Assembly: GCF_005116505.1 (NCBI RefSeq)
Contig: NZ_SWBR01000004.1
Location: 1-64,000 of the forward strand
Length of the DNA: 64,000 nucleotides
DNA from: Pedobacter polaris
Lineage (GTDB): Bacteria > Bacteroidota > Bacteroidia > Sphingobacteriales > Sphingobacteriaceae
Direction: 5' to 3'
Made by a program: the position numbers and the translations under genes. Of the stretch, positions 8,489-16,420 are shown one piece after another. The stretch's first letter is position 1. Every line of letters begins with the position of its first letter. The notes under the pieces are model-generated. The model saw only the letters and a program-made list of their open reading frames with translations. It did not search any database and was not told where the DNA came from.

Positions 8489-8575
8489 TAGATGCCTAAC
8501 CCAATTGCATAAAAGACTTTATTAGTAGATATACTATCCACCCAGTGCTATGCGCCTCGCTATCTGCACCCTGCA

Positions 8576-8856
8576 TGTCCCCCTCTGGAGGGGGTAGGGG
8601 GAGGAATTTACATCCAATAGCCGTTTAATTATGCGTCTTTGCCTTCTGTACCCTGCATGTCCCCCTCTGGAGGGGGTAGGGGGAGGAATTTACATCCAAT
8701 AGCCGCTTAACTATGCGCTTGCTCTGCACCCTTCACATCCCCCTCTGGAGAGTTTATCCCGATTCATCGGGAGAGTAGGGGGAGGAACAGTATTAATAAC
8801 TAAAGAGTTGTTTTAAAGATTCCACCCCCTTTGATTCCCCCGCCAGCGGGGGACAC
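8576..8856. repeat. REP left arms in tandem, then BIME-like element 3
   Basis: Two nearly identical left arms (8576-8606, 8658-8688), each followed by 'tttacatccaatagccg', repeat with a period of 82 bp. A third left arm (8736-8787) carries the same ~20-base hairpin insert as element 2, and its right arm is at 8818-8856. Confidence 0.75.
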
Positions 8857-8961
8857 TGGGCGCCTAACCCTACTGCATAAAGACCTTACTATAAGAACAC
8901 ACTAAACAAATATTAACCATTATTTTTGATTATTGAATTATTTGAGTTAATATTGATGTAA

Positions 8962-9843
8962 ATGAAAGTTTTACAATTTACAATCCCCGTTGCACAAGAC
9001 AGAGCAGTAATTGTTCAGGAAGATGTAATGCCTCATTTTTACCCTTACTTGCACCGCCATCGCGAAGCACAATTGATATGGATTAAGGAAGGAGAAGGGA
9101 CATTATTAGCCGATAATCAAATGTATCCCTTTAAAAAGAACGACATTTTTTTATTAGGCGCCAATCAACCACACCTATTTAAAAGTAATCCAGCATATTT
9201 TGAGGCAGAAAGCGGCTTAAAAATTCAAGCTTTAATGATTTTCTTTGATCCAAATGGAGCACTTGCGCCACTTTTAGATTTGCCAGAAATGCAATTGATC
9301 AAGTCATTTTTGCATTCTACCAATGGAGGATTAAGAGTATCACCTGCGCAAACAGATTTAGTGATACAGAAAATGCTAACTGTGCAATATGCTAAAAATC
9401 AGGAACTCATCATTCAGTTTTTACAATTGCTTAATGTGTTAACACAGCTGCAAGAAAGTTCAGAACCGTTAGCAGTTAACTCATCAGCAACATTTTCTGA
9501 GAGCGAAGGGATAAGAATTGGTCATATCTTTAATTTTTTAATGTCGCATTACGATAGGAACATTACCCTAGAAGAAGTTGCAGATGAAGCACACATGACT
9601 CCTCAAGCATTTTGTCGCTATTTTAAGAAACATACCCGACAAACATTTGTTGCCTTTTTAAATGAAATGAGGGTAAATGAAGCTTGTAAAAAGCTAACAA
9701 GTGGCAATTTCGAAAATATTTCTACTGTTGCCTATACTTGTGGTTTTAACAGTTTAACCAATTTTAACAGGGTATTTAAAAGTGTGATGGGCTATGCGCC
9801 TAAAACATATTTAGAAAGCTATTTTAAGAACATAAAGTCCTAA
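8962..9843 (+). CDS. AraC family transcriptional regulator, likely of the hydroxyproline operon
   Basis: The N-terminal ~150 residues form a cupin-like sensor (HFYPYLHRHREAQLIWIKEG, then FLLGANQPHLF). The C-terminal ~100 residues are a double helix-turn-helix of AraC type: NITLEEVADEAHMTPQAFCR and the signature ISTVAYTCGFNSLTNFNRVF followed by GYAPKTYL. Cytoplasmic DNA-binding protein. It lies 86 bp upstream of the first enzyme gene of a hydroxyproline degradation operon, on the same strand, so it is the obvious candidate activator. The inducer is not known; hydroxyproline or an intermediate is an inference. A 6-bp inverted repeat at 9869-9884 is a possible binding site. Confidence 0.88.
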   Translation: MKVLQFTIPVAQDRAVIVQEDVMPHFYPYLHRHREAQLIWIKEGEGTLLADNQMYPFKKNDIFLLGANQPHLFKSNPAYFEAESGLKIQALMIFFDPNGALAPLLDLPEMQLIKSFLHSTNGGLRVSPAQTDLVIQKMLTVQYAKNQELIIQFLQLLNVLTQLQESSEPLAVNSSATFSESEGIRIGHIFNFLMSHYDRNITLEEVADEAHMTPQAFCRYFKKHTRQTFVAFLNEMRVNEACKKLTSGNFENISTVAYTCGFNSLTNFNRVFKSVMGYAPKTYLESYFKNIKS

Positions 9844-9868
9844 GGTTAAAATATGGTTATCATTCATC

Positions 9869-9884
9869 AAATCTAGTGAGATTT
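9869..9884. promoter_or_regulatory. Inverted repeat in the leader of the hydroxyproline operon
   Basis: Perfect palindrome AAATCT-agtg-AGATTT, 46 bp upstream of the preferred start of the DapA-like gene. It could be an operator for the adjacent AraC regulator or a small RNA hairpin. No Bacteroidota -7 box is evident right next to it. Confidence 0.35.
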
Positions 9885-9929
9885 AACTCTCCACCAATCT
9901 CTAATTTTGATTAAATTAAATTGATTACT

Positions 9930-10862
9930 ATGAAGAATATTGCATGGCAGGGAATTTACCCAGCACTTTTAACCCCTTTTACTGCAAATGATGAGATAGA
10001 TTATCCATTGTTTCAAAAGAATTTAGAGGCACAATTAGCAGCAGGAGTAGCTGGAATTATTATTGGTGGATCTTTAGGAGAAGCTAGTACGTTAACTTCG
10101 CAAGAAAAACACGTGTTTTTATCATACTGTGTAAAAGTGGTAGAAGGCAGAGTTCCGGTAATTATCAATGTTGCCGAACAAAGTACAAAAGTAGCAATTG
10201 CAATGGCTAAAGAAGCAGAACAATTGGGCGCAGATGGACTGATGTTATTACCTCCGTTAAAATATAAAGCAGATGATGAAGAAGTAGTAACCTATTTTCA
10301 GGCCGTAGCGGCAGCAACTTCATTGCCTATTTTAATTTACAATAACCCTGTAGATTATGGAATTAAAGTGAGCATAGCCATGTTTGAGCAATTGTTGCCT
10401 TATCCAAATATACAAGCGGTAAAAGAGAGCACAAGAGACTTGGCTAATATCACTAACATGATCAATAGGTTTGGCAATCGCTTTAGGATTTTAGGTGGCG
10501 TTGATACCATTTCATTAGAAAGTTTAATGTTAGGTGCCGATGGTTTAGTTGCTGGTTTGGTAGATGCTTTTCCGCAAGAAACAGTAGCCATGTACAAGTT
10601 GGTAAAAGCTAAAAGATACGATGAAGCATTGGCCATTTACAGGTGGTTTATGCCATTGCTAGAGTTAGATATTCACCCTAAATTAGTTCAATACATTAAA
10701 TTAGCAGCAACTGCAGTAGGTTTAAGCTCAGAATATGTAAGAGCGCCAAGATTGGTAATTAAAGGAGCTGAAAGAGAAAGAGTACTTCAAATTATAAATG
10801 ATGCTTTGGCCAATAGACCAGAATTGCCAGATTATTTAAACTTGCAGGTAGAGTTAGTTTAG
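9930..10862 (+). CDS. DapA-family lyase, probable 1-pyrroline-4-hydroxy-2-carboxylate deaminase
   Basis: Belongs to the dihydrodipicolinate synthase/N-acetylneuraminate lyase family. With the ATG at 9930 (MKNIAWQG) the protein has 310 residues; a TTG nine bases upstream is less likely. Family landmarks: GGSLGEASTLT (~47-57), Tyr137 in LIYNNP, and Schiff-base Lys165 in IQAVKESTRD. In this operon, with a hydroxyproline epimerase, a D-amino acid dehydrogenase and an aldehyde dehydrogenase, the fitting reaction is deamination/dehydration of pyrroline-4-hydroxy-2-carboxylate to alpha-ketoglutarate semialdehyde (the LhpC step). Sequence alone cannot exclude another keto-acid lyase activity. Confidence 0.85.
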   Translation: MKNIAWQGIYPALLTPFTANDEIDYPLFQKNLEAQLAAGVAGIIIGGSLGEASTLTSQEKHVFLSYCVKVVEGRVPVIINVAEQSTKVAIAMAKEAEQLGADGLMLLPPLKYKADDEEVVTYFQAVAAATSLPILIYNNPVDYGIKVSIAMFEQLLPYPNIQAVKESTRDLANITNMINRFGNRFRILGGVDTISLESLMLGADGLVAGLVDAFPQETVAMYKLVKAKRYDEALAIYRWFMPLLELDIHPKLVQYIKLAATAVGLSSEYVRAPRLVIKGAERERVLQIINDALANRPELPDYLNLQVELV

Positions 10863-10974
10863 GTTTAACCACTAATTGAGAAGATTTCTGCAGATAAAGA
10901 TTTAAATAAACCTGAGCCTTTGTGTAAGCTGCGGAGAAATAAATAGCCAGATTTACGGCAAAAAATATAAAATA

Positions 10975-12456
10975 ATGTACAAAGACAATACAACAGCAGA
11001 GATAGATAATGTTTTGGAGAAAGCAGTTCAAGCATTCCATCACTATAAGAAATATAGTTTAAAACAGCGTGCTGATTTTATGCGTGCCATTGCTGTAGAA
11101 ATTGAAGCTTTGGGCGATGAGCTTTTAACTACTGCAAATGCCGAAACCAATTTGCCCTTAGCCCGATTGACTGGTGAAAGAGCGAGAACAATTTTTCAAC
11201 TGAACAGTTACGCAGCAGCAACTGAGGCAGGCAATTGGTTAAATGCAAGTATTGATACCGCTTTAGGAGAGAGAACGCCACCTAAACCAGATACGCGTAA
11301 AATGTTGGTTCCGCTAGGACCAGTTGTAGTTTTTGGAGCCAGTAATTTTCCATTTGCCTATTCTACAGCAGGTGGAGACACTGCATGTGCTATTGCTGCG
11401 GGTTGCCCAGTAATTGTTAAAGCACATCCTGCTCATGCAAAAACATCTACTTTAGTGGCTTCAGCTATTTTTAAAGCAGCAGAAAAATGTAATATGCCTG
11501 AAGGAATTTTTGCTCATGTGTATGGGGCAGGTTTTGAAATAGGAACATACTTGGCAAAACATGAAGCCGTTAAGGCCATTGGTTTTACAGGGTCATTTAG
11601 TGGCGGAAAAGCCCTGTTTGATTTAGCCAATCAGCGTAAAACACCAATCCCTGTTTTTGCAGAAATGGGCAGTGTAAATCCTATATTTTTATTGCCCGAA
11701 AAATTAGCTACAGACACAGAAAACCTAGCAAAGCAAATTGCGGGCTCTGTTACTTTAGGTATGGGTCAGTTTTGTACCAATCCGGGTTTAATTGTAGCCA
11801 TTGATAATGAGCCTTTAGATAAATTTCTCTCTTGCTTAAAAAAGGAGATAGAGGCTATAGTGCCTTCAGCTATGCTACACCAAGGTATTGCAACTAACTT
11901 TAACAAAAAACTGGTAGATGCATTAGCTCAAAAAGGAGTTCAAATTATCGGACAATCTAACACTACAGCAAGTGAAGCGCAAGGGCAAATTACCATAGCC
12001 ACAGTAGCGGCAGAAATCTTTTTAGCAAATCCGATTTTACATGAAGAAGTTTTTGGACCTTACTCTTTAATTATTCAGTGTAAAGATGAAAACCAACTGT
12101 TAGCGGTAGCTAAGGCAATGGAAGGACAACTTACAGCTACTTTAATGGCTACGCCAACTGATGTTAAGTCTCATCAAGCTTTGCTAAATGAAATACAAGA
12201 AATTTGTGGTCGTTTAATTTTTAACAACGTACCTACAGGAGTAGAAGTTGCCTTGTCTATGCATCATGGGGGACCATATCCAGCAAGTACCGATAGTAGA
12301 TTTACCTCAGTAGGGGCAGATGGAATTAAGCGTTTTGCTAGACCTTTATGCTTTCAAAACTGGGATGATGAATTTTTGCCAGATGAGCTTAAAAATGCAA
12401 ACCCTTTAGGTATTTGGCGCACTATTGATAATGTTTTAACGCAAGATAAAATTTAA
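10975..12456 (+). CDS. Aldehyde dehydrogenase, probable alpha-ketoglutarate semialdehyde dehydrogenase
   Basis: An NAD(P)-dependent aldehyde dehydrogenase of 493 residues. Visible motifs are the cofactor-binding GPVVVFGASNFPFAYSTAGG (~115-134), PVIVKAHPAHAKTS, GFTGSFSGGKAL (~203-214), general base Glu230 in VFAEMGSVNP, and catalytic Cys267 in GMGQFCTNPG. The FCTNPG form is typical of ketoglutarate semialdehyde dehydrogenases rather than FxNxGQxC enzymes. It would oxidise the product of the upstream DapA-like enzyme to 2-oxoglutarate. It overlaps the epimerase gene by one base (TAATG), indicating translational coupling. Confidence 0.9.
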   Translation: MYKDNTTAEIDNVLEKAVQAFHHYKKYSLKQRADFMRAIAVEIEALGDELLTTANAETNLPLARLTGERARTIFQLNSYAAATEAGNWLNASIDTALGERTPPKPDTRKMLVPLGPVVVFGASNFPFAYSTAGGDTACAIAAGCPVIVKAHPAHAKTSTLVASAIFKAAEKCNMPEGIFAHVYGAGFEIGTYLAKHEAVKAIGFTGSFSGGKALFDLANQRKTPIPVFAEMGSVNPIFLLPEKLATDTENLAKQIAGSVTLGMGQFCTNPGLIVAIDNEPLDKFLSCLKKEIEAIVPSAMLHQGIATNFNKKLVDALAQKGVQIIGQSNTTASEAQGQITIATVAAEIFLANPILHEEVFGPYSLIIQCKDENQLLAVAKAMEGQLTATLMATPTDVKSHQALLNEIQEICGRLIFNNVPTGVEVALSMHHGGPYPASTDSRFTSVGADGIKRFARPLCFQNWDDEFLPDELKNANPLGIWRTIDNVLTQDKI

Positions 12457-13454
12457 TGAAGAAAACTTTCAGCTGTATCGATGCACATACTTGTGGCAAT
12501 CCGGTTAGGGTGGTTGCAGGTGGTGGACCGATTTTAATTGGAAACTCCATGATGGAGCGCCGCTTGCATTTTCTCCGAGAGTTTGATTGGATAAGAAAAG
12601 GCTTAATGTTTGAACCTCGTGGTCACGATATGATGAGTGGAAGTATTTTATATCCGCCAATAGACTCAGCAAACGATATTGGTGTTTTATATATCGAAAC
12701 CAGTGGTTGCTTGCCAATGTGTGGTCATGGTACAATCGGTACAGTTACCATCGCTATTGAAGAAGGCTTAGTCATCCCTAAAATTCCGGGAAAGCTACGC
12801 CTAGAAACCCCAGCTGGTTTAGTTTTAGTTGAATACGTGCAAATAGATGGAAAAGTTAAGTCGGTTAAACTCATTAATATTAAGTCGTTTTTAGCAGCAG
12901 AGGGTTTAGAGGTAGAATGTCCGGATTTAGGCAAATTAACCGTTGATGTAGCTTATGGAGGTAATTTTTATGCCATTGTAGATCCACAAGAGAATTTTAA
13001 AGGCTTAGAAAATTATACCGCAGATCAATTGATCAGTTGGAGCAGAACTTGCAGGAAATTGATGAATGAGAAGTATACTTTTGTCCATCCAGAAGATCCA
13101 AATATCAATGGTTTAAGTCACTTTTTATGGGCTGGTGCTACAATTTCTCCAACAGCAACTGCTCGAAATGCTGTTTTTTATGGCGATAAAGCAATTGACC
13201 GTTCTCCTTGTGGTACTGGAACATCTGCCCGAATGGCACAATGGTTTGCCAAAGGGAAACTCAAAAAAGGCGATAAATTTATTCACGAAAGCATTATAGG
13301 TTCTCAATTTATTGGTACCATAGAAGAAGAAACAACTATTAATGGTAAACCTGCCATTGTACCCGGTATAGAAGGTTGGGCAAAAGTAACGGGTTATAAC
13401 ACCATTTTTATAGATGATGATGATCCTTATGCACACGGTTTTCAGGTGATTTAA
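12456..13454 (+). CDS. 4-hydroxyproline 2-epimerase (proline racemase family)
   Basis: Interconverts trans-4-hydroxy-L-proline and cis-4-hydroxy-D-proline, a cofactor-independent two-base reaction. The family's two catalytic cysteines are present: Cys89 in LPMCGHGTIG and Cys252 in DRSPCGTGTSARMA. Because both are Cys, this is a racemase/epimerase rather than a dehydratase-type relative with Ser/Thr. The start IDAHTCGNPVRVV is typical. The length of 332 residues is normal. The operon context favours hydroxyproline over proline as substrate. A GC-rich hairpin repeat follows immediately (13456-13489), before the dehydrogenase gene. Confidence 0.92.
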   Translation: MKKTFSCIDAHTCGNPVRVVAGGGPILIGNSMMERRLHFLREFDWIRKGLMFEPRGHDMMSGSILYPPIDSANDIGVLYIETSGCLPMCGHGTIGTVTIAIEEGLVIPKIPGKLRLETPAGLVLVEYVQIDGKVKSVKLINIKSFLAAEGLEVECPDLGKLTVDVAYGGNFYAIVDPQENFKGLENYTADQLISWSRTCRKLMNEKYTFVHPEDPNINGLSHFLWAGATISPTATARNAVFYGDKAIDRSPCGTGTSARMAQWFAKGKLKKGDKFIHESIIGSQFIGTIEEETTINGKPAIVPGIEGWAKVTGYNTIFIDDDDPYAHGFQVI

Positions 13455-13455
13455 A

Positions 13456-13489
13456 CCTCACCCCAACCCTCTCCTGAAGGAGAGGGTTT
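13456..13489. repeat. Hairpin repeat CTCACCCC...CCCTCTCC/GGAGAGGG
   Basis: CCTCACCCCAACCCTCTCCT followed by GAAGGAGAGGGTTT starts one base after the epimerase stop codon. Related copies are at 14844-14880, 32912-32936 and 33004-33039. The stem CCCTCTCCT/AGGAGAGGG could pause or stop transcription, and a dispersed 'cattcagagcgcagcgaagaatctc' repeat follows at ~13508. It separates the epimerase from the last enzyme gene of the operon. Confidence 0.6.
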
Positions 13490-13562
13490 ACAAAGTCTCA
13501 TGTAAGTTTCATTCAGAGCGCAGCGAAGAATCTCTTTAAAAATCTATTATCTATTTCCCATT

Positions 13563-14843
13563 ATGACTAATGAACAAATGAACCAATCATCTTCTACTAA
13601 AGGCGAGGTAACCATCATTGGTGCAGGAATTATAGGCCTTTGTTCTGCTTATTATTTGCACAAAGAAGGGTTTAAAGTAACGCTATTAGAGCAGGGCGAC
13701 TTAATCAACAACTGCTCATCTGGCAATGCCGGAATGATTGTGCCTAGTCATTTTGTACCATTGGCAGCCCCCGGAATGATTAGCAAGGGCATTAAATGGA
13801 TGTTTGATAGCAAAAGCCCTTTTTATGTAAAGCCATCTTTTAATCCTGCATTAATTTCTTGGGGATTAAAGTTTTGGAAATATGCCAACCAGCAACATGT
13901 AGATCAATCGGCTGTGCCATTAAGAGATTTGCACTTGCTAAGCAAGCAATTATATGATGATTTAGCAAAAGACCCTTCGTTAGATTTCGGCTTAGAGAAA
14001 AAGGGTATTTTAATGCTTTATAAAACCCAAGCCACAGGTGATGAAGAGATCCATTTGGCTAAAAAAGCACAAAATTTGGGATTAGATGTAGAACCTTTGT
14101 CTGCAGCCCAAACACAAGCCTTAGAGCCAAATGCTGCATTGGCTGTTTTAGGCTCGGTTCATTATAGATGTGATGCACATTTATCGCCCAACGATTTGGT
14201 AAAGCAATTGGTAGCCTACTTGAAAAAGAATGAGGTAGAAATTATAAGCAATTGTAAGGTAACAGGCTTTGAAACCAGCGAAGGGGAAATAACAGCTATA
14301 CAAACAAGTAATCAGACCTATGCTGCAAATTTAGTGGTGATGACGGGTGGTGCTTGGTTGCCAGAGTTGGCTAAAAAGGCAAATTTAAATATCCCAATAA
14401 TGCCAGGCAAAGGCTATTCTTTTATGGTAGATCCTAAGGAACATCAAATCCATCATCCAGCTTTATTGCTCGAAGCGAGGGTAGCTGTAACGCCTATGAA
14501 TGGGATGGTTCGTTTTGGTGGTACAATGGAAATTGCCCCAATGAATGATAAAATTAATAAGAACAGGGTAGAAGGTATAGTCAATTCAATCCCTCAATAT
14601 TATCCAGATTATCAAGTTCCAATCCCTCAAATAGATAAAATTTGGTATGGCTTTAGGCCTTGTTCTCCTGATGGTTTGCCTTACATCGGTTTTACCAAGA
14701 AATTAAAAAACTTAATTATTGCAGGTGGTCACGGCATGATGGGTGTAAGTTTAGCACCAGCAACTGGTAAATTAGTAGCAGAATTGGCCGTTGGGAGCAA
14801 GTTATCAATTGCAATTAACAAGTATAGCGCTGATAGGTTTTAA
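13563..14843 (+). CDS. FAD-dependent D-amino acid dehydrogenase/oxidase (DadA-like), probably for cis-4-hydroxy-D-proline
   Basis: A 426-residue DAO-family flavoenzyme. The FAD-binding Rossmann motif is VTIIGAGIIGLCSAYYLHKE (~17-36) followed by VTLLEQG, and the C-terminal FAD segment is WYGFRPCSPDGLPYIG and IIAGGHGMMGVSLAPATGKL. In the hydroxyproline pathway this enzyme oxidises cis-4-hydroxy-D-proline to pyrroline-4-hydroxy-2-carboxylate, feeding the DapA-like enzyme. It is the single-subunit form, so no small partner subunits are needed. It lies 108 bp after the epimerase, beyond a hairpin repeat, so it may be transcribed at a different level. Substrate assignment is by context. Confidence 0.88.
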   Translation: MTNEQMNQSSSTKGEVTIIGAGIIGLCSAYYLHKEGFKVTLLEQGDLINNCSSGNAGMIVPSHFVPLAAPGMISKGIKWMFDSKSPFYVKPSFNPALISWGLKFWKYANQQHVDQSAVPLRDLHLLSKQLYDDLAKDPSLDFGLEKKGILMLYKTQATGDEEIHLAKKAQNLGLDVEPLSAAQTQALEPNAALAVLGSVHYRCDAHLSPNDLVKQLVAYLKKNEVEIISNCKVTGFETSEGEITAIQTSNQTYAANLVVMTGGAWLPELAKKANLNIPIMPGKGYSFMVDPKEHQIHHPALLLEARVAVTPMNGMVRFGGTMEIAPMNDKINKNRVEGIVNSIPQYYPDYQVPIPQIDKIWYGFRPCSPDGLPYIGFTKKLKNLIIAGGHGMMGVSLAPATGKLVAELAVGSKLSIAINKYSADRF

Positions 14844-15264
14844 CCTCACCCCTAAATCCCCTCTCCTAAAGGAGAAGGGACTTGCATTAGGAGCGAGGCA
14901 AGTTTTGTAAAAAGATGAGTGGCTTTTAGGTTAAACCCTCAGTTTATAGATAGGAGCAAAAACTTTCGATACGATAATCTTTCCTAAGAACAATGACCGG
15001 CCTTGTAGCATTTCGAAGGAGTAAGCATTAAAACTTTTGCACAATCTTTAAAATTTTACTGCACAAGGCAATGCACCATCCGATTTTTCATCGGTAATGT
15101 GGCTTGCCGCCTTTTAGTTTTGATAGCTTAATTCAAGAAATGATACACAGCCTTGATTTATTAATAAGCAGTTATTGTTTTTAATGGAATTAATGAGCTC
15201 GCTGAAGGGCTCGGGTTTGCTCAACTTTTCATCAAGGAAAAGTGGAATGCCATGGCGGCAAGAG

Positions 15265-15365
15265 CCGAGGCAAGGCTGAGCATTGGGCAATATCATATAT
15301 AAACCAGCAGGGAGATTGCTTCGGTTTGCGAAGAGCAACACCTCGCAATGACGTTTAATGTTAGG
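15265..15365 (+). repeat. 101-bp direct repeat, copy 1
   Basis: Shares 'gaggcaag.ct.agc.ttgg' and 'gagattgcttcgg.ttgcga' followed by 'agagcaacacctcgcaatga' and 'cgtttaatgttagg' with 15635-15735. It contains the 'attgct..cgaagagcaacacctcgcaatgacg' hairpin that belongs to a dispersed family; a related piece is at ~21578-21600 ('cgtcattgcgaggaacgaag'). Confidence 0.75.
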
Positions 15366-15392
15366 AATTATGGAACCCTTCATATGTTCACG

Positions 15393-15586
15393 ATCTTTCC
15401 CAAGAACTATGACCGGCCTTGAATGCAAGGGAAGGAAGAATAGTTAATTGTTTAAAGCATTTATTTCTCTCTAGCATTAAATTAGCAAAATGGAGAAATG
15501 GAGGTTCTTCACCGCAATGGCTCATTTTGCGGTACAAAAACAATTGACGTATTATTCCGACATGGCATTCTCAGCCTTGATTTTTG
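15393..15586 (+). repeat. 194-bp dispersed direct repeat, copy B
   Basis: Counterpart of 8075-8268, same orientation and length; the most conserved half is the right side (from 'atggagaaatggaggttctt' on). The right flank differs from copy A, which indicates a modular rather than a simple duplication history. Confidence 0.75.
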
Positions 15587-15634
15587 GTTACCTTTTTATC
15601 AAGAAAAAGGTAAGAGCCCCTCGGTGGCGGTGAA

Positions 15635-15735
15635 CCGAGGCAAGCCTAAGCGTTGGGCAATAGCATATATAAACCAACAAGGAGATTGCTTCGGGTTGCG
15701 AAGAGCAACACCTCGCAATGACGTTTAATGTTAGG
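15635..15735 (+). repeat. 101-bp direct repeat, copy 2
   Basis: Second copy of the module at 15265-15365, ending shortly before the Rrf2 promoter region. Confidence 0.75.
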
Positions 15736-15817
15736 GGGTTATGACCAATAGGTTGAGCGATAATCAATCCCAACTAAAATCTTACATCATACCCCTCTCA
15801 ACTCAGAACTTTTTTAT

Positions 15818-15825
15818 TAGCTTTG
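15818..15825 (+). promoter_or_regulatory. Candidate -7 box of the Rrf2 gene
   Basis: TAGCTTTG matches the Bacteroidota -7 consensus TAnnTTTG and ends only five bases before the preferred ATG at 15831. If used, the transcript would start at or next to the start codon (leaderless). No clear TTTG -33 box is seen upstream. Confidence 0.4.
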
Positions 15826-15830
15826 TATAT

Positions 15831-16268
15831 ATGCTGTCGAAGAAAACAAAGTATGCTATAAAAGCACTGGTAATTTTGGGAAAGAATATGACCCAACCAC
15901 CTATGCAAATCGCCCGTATAGCAGAAGAAGAACATATTCCTAAAAAATTCTTAGAGCAAATTCTATTAGATCTCCGCAATGCGGGATACCTGTATAGCAA
16001 AAAAGGTGCTGGAGGAGGTTATAGCCTTAACAAAAACCCAGAAGACATTTATTTAGTTGATATTTTGCGTATTACCGATGGGCCAATTGCAATGGTTCCT
16101 TGCGCTAGCTTAAAATTTTACCACAAATGTGAAGAGTGCCATGATGAGGTAACCTGTGGGATTCGCAAAGCATTTATTGATGTTAGAGACGCTTCTTTAA
16201 AGGTTTTGAGTGAAACCAGCATCGCAAATATCATCGAACGTGAAAAAACTTCAATTGACTTGATGTAA
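15831..16268 (+). CDS. Rrf2 family transcriptional regulator, likely controlling sulfur assimilation
   Basis: The natural start is the ATG at 15831 (MLSKKTKYAIKALVILGKN, the family's usual opening), giving 145 residues; an earlier in-frame ATG at 15741 would only add repeat-derived sequence. The winged helix includes IARIAEEEHIPKKFLEQILL and AGYLYSKKGAGGGYSLNK. Four cysteines lie in the sensor loop (PCASLKFYHKCEECHDEVTC), so an iron-sulfur cluster or metal could be bound as in IscR/NsrR-type members; this is inferred. It lies 152 bp upstream of the sulfite reductase operon in the same direction and is a candidate CymR-like repressor of it. Confidence 0.88.
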   Translation: MLSKKTKYAIKALVILGKNMTQPPMQIARIAEEEHIPKKFLEQILLDLRNAGYLYSKKGAGGGYSLNKNPEDIYLVDILRITDGPIAMVPCASLKFYHKCEECHDEVTCGIRKAFIDVRDASLKVLSETSIANIIEREKTSIDLM

Positions 16269-16283
16269 AAAAATTTAATAAAA

Positions 16284-16316
16284 TAGACGACTAAGTCTAT
16301 ATACTTTGTATATTTG
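16284..16316 (+). promoter_or_regulatory. Promoter and palindromic operator of the sulfite reductase operon
   Basis: An inverted repeat TAGAC-gactaa-GTCTA (16284-16299) is followed by the -7 box TATATTTG (16309-16316). The segment ACTAAGTCTATA (16290-16301) recurs as ACTAATTCTATA upstream of the second uroporphyrinogen methyltransferase gene (25779-25790), also just before a -7 box. No canonical -33 TTTG is seen, consistent with a regulated promoter. Rrf2 is the most likely ligand protein by position. Confidence 0.55.
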
Positions 16317-16420
16317 CATTATATTATTTGTTTAAAAAGAGAATTTACCTCGTAAAGCAAATTAAATATGGCAAGAGAAGGTTAAAATCCCTCCCTTAAA
16401 TTATAAACCAAATTTACGAT

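Larger units (their letters stand above)
7603..8961. repeat. 1.36-kb non-coding region packed with REP/BIME-like palindromes and dispersed repeats
   Basis: The region holds two full paired-REP (BIME-like) elements (7718-7815, 7903-8021), a lone right arm (8451-8488), two tandem left arms (8576-8606 and 8658-8688, period 82) and a third paired element (8736-8856). Between them is a 194-bp segment (8075-8268) that recurs at 15393-15586. Open frames here (for example 7891-8160) merely read through the palindromes. The promoter of the AraC gene should lie in the last ~80 bases, which are AT-rich. Confidence 0.8.
14844..15830. repeat. Non-coding repeat mosaic upstream of the Rrf2 gene
   Basis: A hairpin repeat (14844-14880) is followed by several dispersed modules: 14985-15015 ('tttcctaagaacaatgaccggcctt'), 15219-15261 (shared with 8268-8310), a ~101-bp direct repeat at 15265-15365 and 15635-15735 (offset exactly 370 bp), and the 194-bp module at 15393-15586 shared with 8075-8268. 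Open frames in this stretch (15114-15428, 15498-15728) read through repeats and have no protein features. The Rrf2 promoter is at the right end. Confidence 0.75.

Noticed and set aside
15114..15728. Two open frames (15114-15428 minus, 15498-15728 plus)
   Set aside because: Both read through dispersed repeats that also occur elsewhere without conserved frames.
15741..15830. N-terminal extension of the Rrf2 protein
   Set aside because: The typical family start MLSKKTKYA is at 15831, and a -7 box at 15818-15825 would lie inside the extended frame.
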